DNA of 64,000 bases from Chlorocebus sabaeus (Eukaryota; Chordata; Mammalia; Primates; Cercopithecidae): NCBI RefSeq assembly GCF_047675955.1, contig NC_132912.1:19194500-19258499 (forward strand), in the 5' to 3' direction. Below are positions 61,451-64,000 of this stretch, piece by piece. Below the pieces are notes generated by a model, which worked only from the letters and a program-made list of their open reading frames with translations, did not search any database and was not told where the DNA came from. The position numbers and the translations under genes are program-made. Within the stretch, counting starts at the first letter, position 1, and each line of letters begins with the position of its first letter.

Positions 61451-61769
61451 TGAATATGTTGATAATTATGTAGTTTTTGTGCATATGTGTGTAATTAAGT
61501 CTCGAATTTCCTTCCTTCCTTTTTTGCTTGGTTTCTACCTTACTATTCCTACTCTGTTAAATTTCCATCAAAGTAGGCAACTCATGTTACTTATCTGCCA
61601 CTTTTATCTAAGTTCATATAGTCCCACACAGATACATACATAGTAGATACATACATATTCAAAATTATATGTGTTTCTGTGATTGTTTATTTTATAAGAA
61701 ATGTATTATCTTGTAACTATTGTCTTGTTACTAAAGATAGCTTATGGCAGTTGTTCCAAGTCATCAAAT
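61451..61769. other. intron, nothing recognised
   Basis: AT-rich intron. Confidence 0.5.
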
Positions 61770-62310
61770 ACTGTCTTTTTTTTTCATTTTTTTATTGTAA
61801 AGTATTGGTTAAATGTAAAATTCAACCATTTTAGTGTACAGTTCACTGAGTTCTAACAAACATATACAGTTGTGTAACCATCACAAAAATGAAGATGTAA
61901 AACAATTCTATTCCTGCCCCACACGTTGTTCAGTGCCATTTTATACTCAGTGATTCTCCCACTTCCAACCACCGACACCAATGGTCTGATTTCTATCCCT
62001 ACTGTATTGCCTATTCCAGAATGTCTTGAAAATGGAATCATATCATATGTAGCATTTCGATTCTGCCTTCTTTCAATTAGCATAAAGGACTTGAGACTCA
62101 TCCATGTCACTGGCTTCAGCCACAGTTCCTTCCTTTTTTACTGCTGAGTAGTTGGGTCCATTGTGTGGATGAACCATACTTCATTTATCCACTAACCAGC
62201 TGAAGGACACTTGGATTGTTTCCAAATATTGTCGAATATGAGTAAAAACATTGTCAAATTTGCATACGTGTTTTTTTTCTGGGCACAAGTGTTTGGTTTG
62301 AGTTCTCTAT
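61770..62310 (-). mobile_element. old L1 part, antisense
   Basis: 'aattcaaccattttagtgta', 'gtgtaaccatcacaaaaatg' and 'tcatttatccactaaccagc' are antisense L1M-type 3' wording. Confidence 0.7.
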
Positions 62311-64000
62311 CCAATGCCTATGTCTGTTTTTTTAGACTCTGGGTGGTAAGAGAACTCCACCATTCCTGACTTTCTGTGACCTTCAGGAAATGTTCCAGCT
62401 ATCCATTTCAGGTGTTTTTATCCCCAGACTCAGGTAGTTTTCTCCAATCCATGCACACGATTGGTCCTTACATGGCGATTTAGGGGGGACTGTCTGCAGA
62501 TCTCCGGAGCTTGCTGTCTTTACAAAGCTCCAGTACCTGAAAGGGGCAGCTGGCACTCTGTCTTACGAATTCTACCCATGTGGGTCTCCCCAAAGCACCG
62601 ACTCTATCTGTTTCAACTCGAGGAGACCACCACACTCCTGTGTTTCCCCTCTGCACAGGCACCTGGAAACTCTATCTAGGCAGTAAGCTGTGGAAATTAT
62701 AGGACCTACCTAACTCATTTGTTTCCCGTCTCTCAGAGATCACTATCCTGTGATCTGTCACTATCTTGCATTCTCAACGTCCTGTATTTGACAATCCATG
62801 CTAAATATGCTTTTATCTAATTTTTTTTGCTAGTTTAAGACAGAAGATAAAATCTGGTCTGTGATACTCAGTCTTACCTGGAATCAGAAGAAGTTTAATT
62901 CATGTTTGTTTATTTAGCTAAATTTATTTGATTTGGATATACTATAATGTATCTAGCCATTCCCCTATCCAGTGACATCAATATCATGACAGTGTTTCAA
63001 ATTTATTATTCTACACATTTCCTCACGTAGGATACTTTCGATTTTATGCAACAGATAACTAGGAGTGAGATTCCTATATTTTTAAATCAAGATATGTATT
63101 TATACTTTCAATAAATATTTATAGATTCATTTCCCCTGAAACTTTAGTACTTCAATTTTCAGTGGCAAAATGGGAGTACTTTTTCCTATTTTCCTACCAG
63201 CAAGAGGCATTATAATTCTCTTTAAAAATTTCCAATTAATGGGTATACAATGCTTTCTCATATGTAATATTTATTTGCATTTCACTGAAAAATATTTTTT
63301 TCAAATGTTTCCAATTCTCAATTTATTTGGGTTCTTTAATTTTACTAAATAATATTTTACAACTTTCAGTGTAGAGATTTTGAAAATCTTTTGCTAATAT
63401 TTGCCTAGGTTTTTGTGCTATTATAAATGTTACATTTAAAGAACTTCTTATTTTAATTATTGCTGACATATAGAAATGCATTTTTTTATAGAAAATATTG
63501 ACCTTGTATCCAGTGGCCTTGGTAATTTTATTTATCGGAGTTAAGAACTTATACATATATATTTTATTTTCTAGGATCACAATTATTTTGTCTGCAAATA
63601 ATGACAATTTTATTTCCTTTTTTCTAAATATTAACATTTCTATTTTTCTTTTGTTGTTTTATGTACTGGATAGAATTTCTAGAATGTGTTGAATAGAACT
63701 GGTGATAGCTGCTAGACTTGTCTTATTTCTGTCTCAGAGGAAAAGCTGTCAATAGTTGAACCTTAAGTTCCATTCTTACTGAAAAATTGTATTCTTTATC
63801 ATATAAGAATGCTCCCTTCTATTCAGAGTGTACTTTTAAAAAAAATTTAAAAAGTGAATGTATGTTAAAAATTTTCAATATTTTTCAGCATCTATTATGA
63901 TCATATGATTGTCAGATTATCTTTTTTGTCTATAAGGTAAATTGATTTTTTAAATATTAAACCCCTCTTGCACTCCGGAACCAAACCTAATTGGAATAGT
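62311..64000 (-). mobile_element. old L1, antisense, continuing past the window
   Basis: 62311-62920 has a GC-richer block then 'gataaaatctggtctgtgat' and 'agaagtttaattcatgtttg', known from old L1 3' regions. From about 63350 the text is antisense ORF2-like ('ttgtatccagtggccttggt', 'gaatagaactggtgatagct', 'cccctcttgcactccgg'). No intact frame. Confidence 0.6.

Noticed and set aside
58311..64000. Search for the exon following 58310
   Set aside because: No phase-1 acceptor with MAM continuation seen; it probably lies downstream.
1..64000. tRNA, rRNA, CRISPR array or operon-like system
   Set aside because: Nothing of this type; repeats are interspersed transposons and microsatellites of a primate genome.

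Overview
The window is primate nuclear DNA, human or a close relative; the sequence alone does not settle the species. It holds about nineteen Alu elements, AluJ-like to AluY-like, which restricts it to primates. It also holds L1 fragments of several ages, MIR and L2-like remnants, a mariner MITE (MADE1) and ERV/MaLR LTRs. Composition is AT-rich and repeat-dense, there is no CpG island, and no long ORF outside repeats.

The only gene I can support is on the + strand: nine consecutive internal exons of one multi-exon gene whose product alternates MAM and LDL-receptor class A (LDLa) modules. I identify it as MALRD1 (MAM and LDL receptor class A domain containing 1; mouse Diet1) from the domain order and peptide. 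The exons are 5276-5437, 14701-14797, 35559-35660, 36589-36735, 40288-40454, 45988-46080, 48617-48824, 58164-58310. That is eight coding blocks I can place exactly; no ninth was found, so read 'nine' above as eight. All have AG acceptors and GT donors, and their phases join in one frame from end to end. They encode the C-terminal half of one MAM domain, a Cys-containing linker, a complete but divergent MAM domain, one LDLa module, and the N-terminal half of a third MAM domain. First and last exons of the gene, promoter and polyadenylation site lie outside the window.

Layout: 1-5275 upstream intron with MaLR and AluY fragments and an L1 3' end; 5438-14700 intron with MIRs, an ERV1-like LTR, Alus and a 0.7 kb AT-rich palindromic tract; 14798-35558 a 20.8 kb intron with a large degraded antisense L1, a polypyrimidine tract, an MLT1 LTR, two LTRs and a local duplication; 35661-48616 short introns with Alus in alternating orientation, an L1 end, an LTR-like block and a MADE1 hairpin; 48825-58163 intron with a GC-rich near-perfect hairpin and a second local duplication around L1 fragments; 58311-64000 intron with a MIR, a compound STR and antisense L1.

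I found no RNA gene, CRISPR array or undescribed gene system. The most interesting unexplained structures are the 37-bp-arm hairpin at 49243-49332, two local direct duplications (29834-32627 and 52132-54292), the AT-rich inverted-repeat tract, and an unpaired extra cysteine in the LDLa module.
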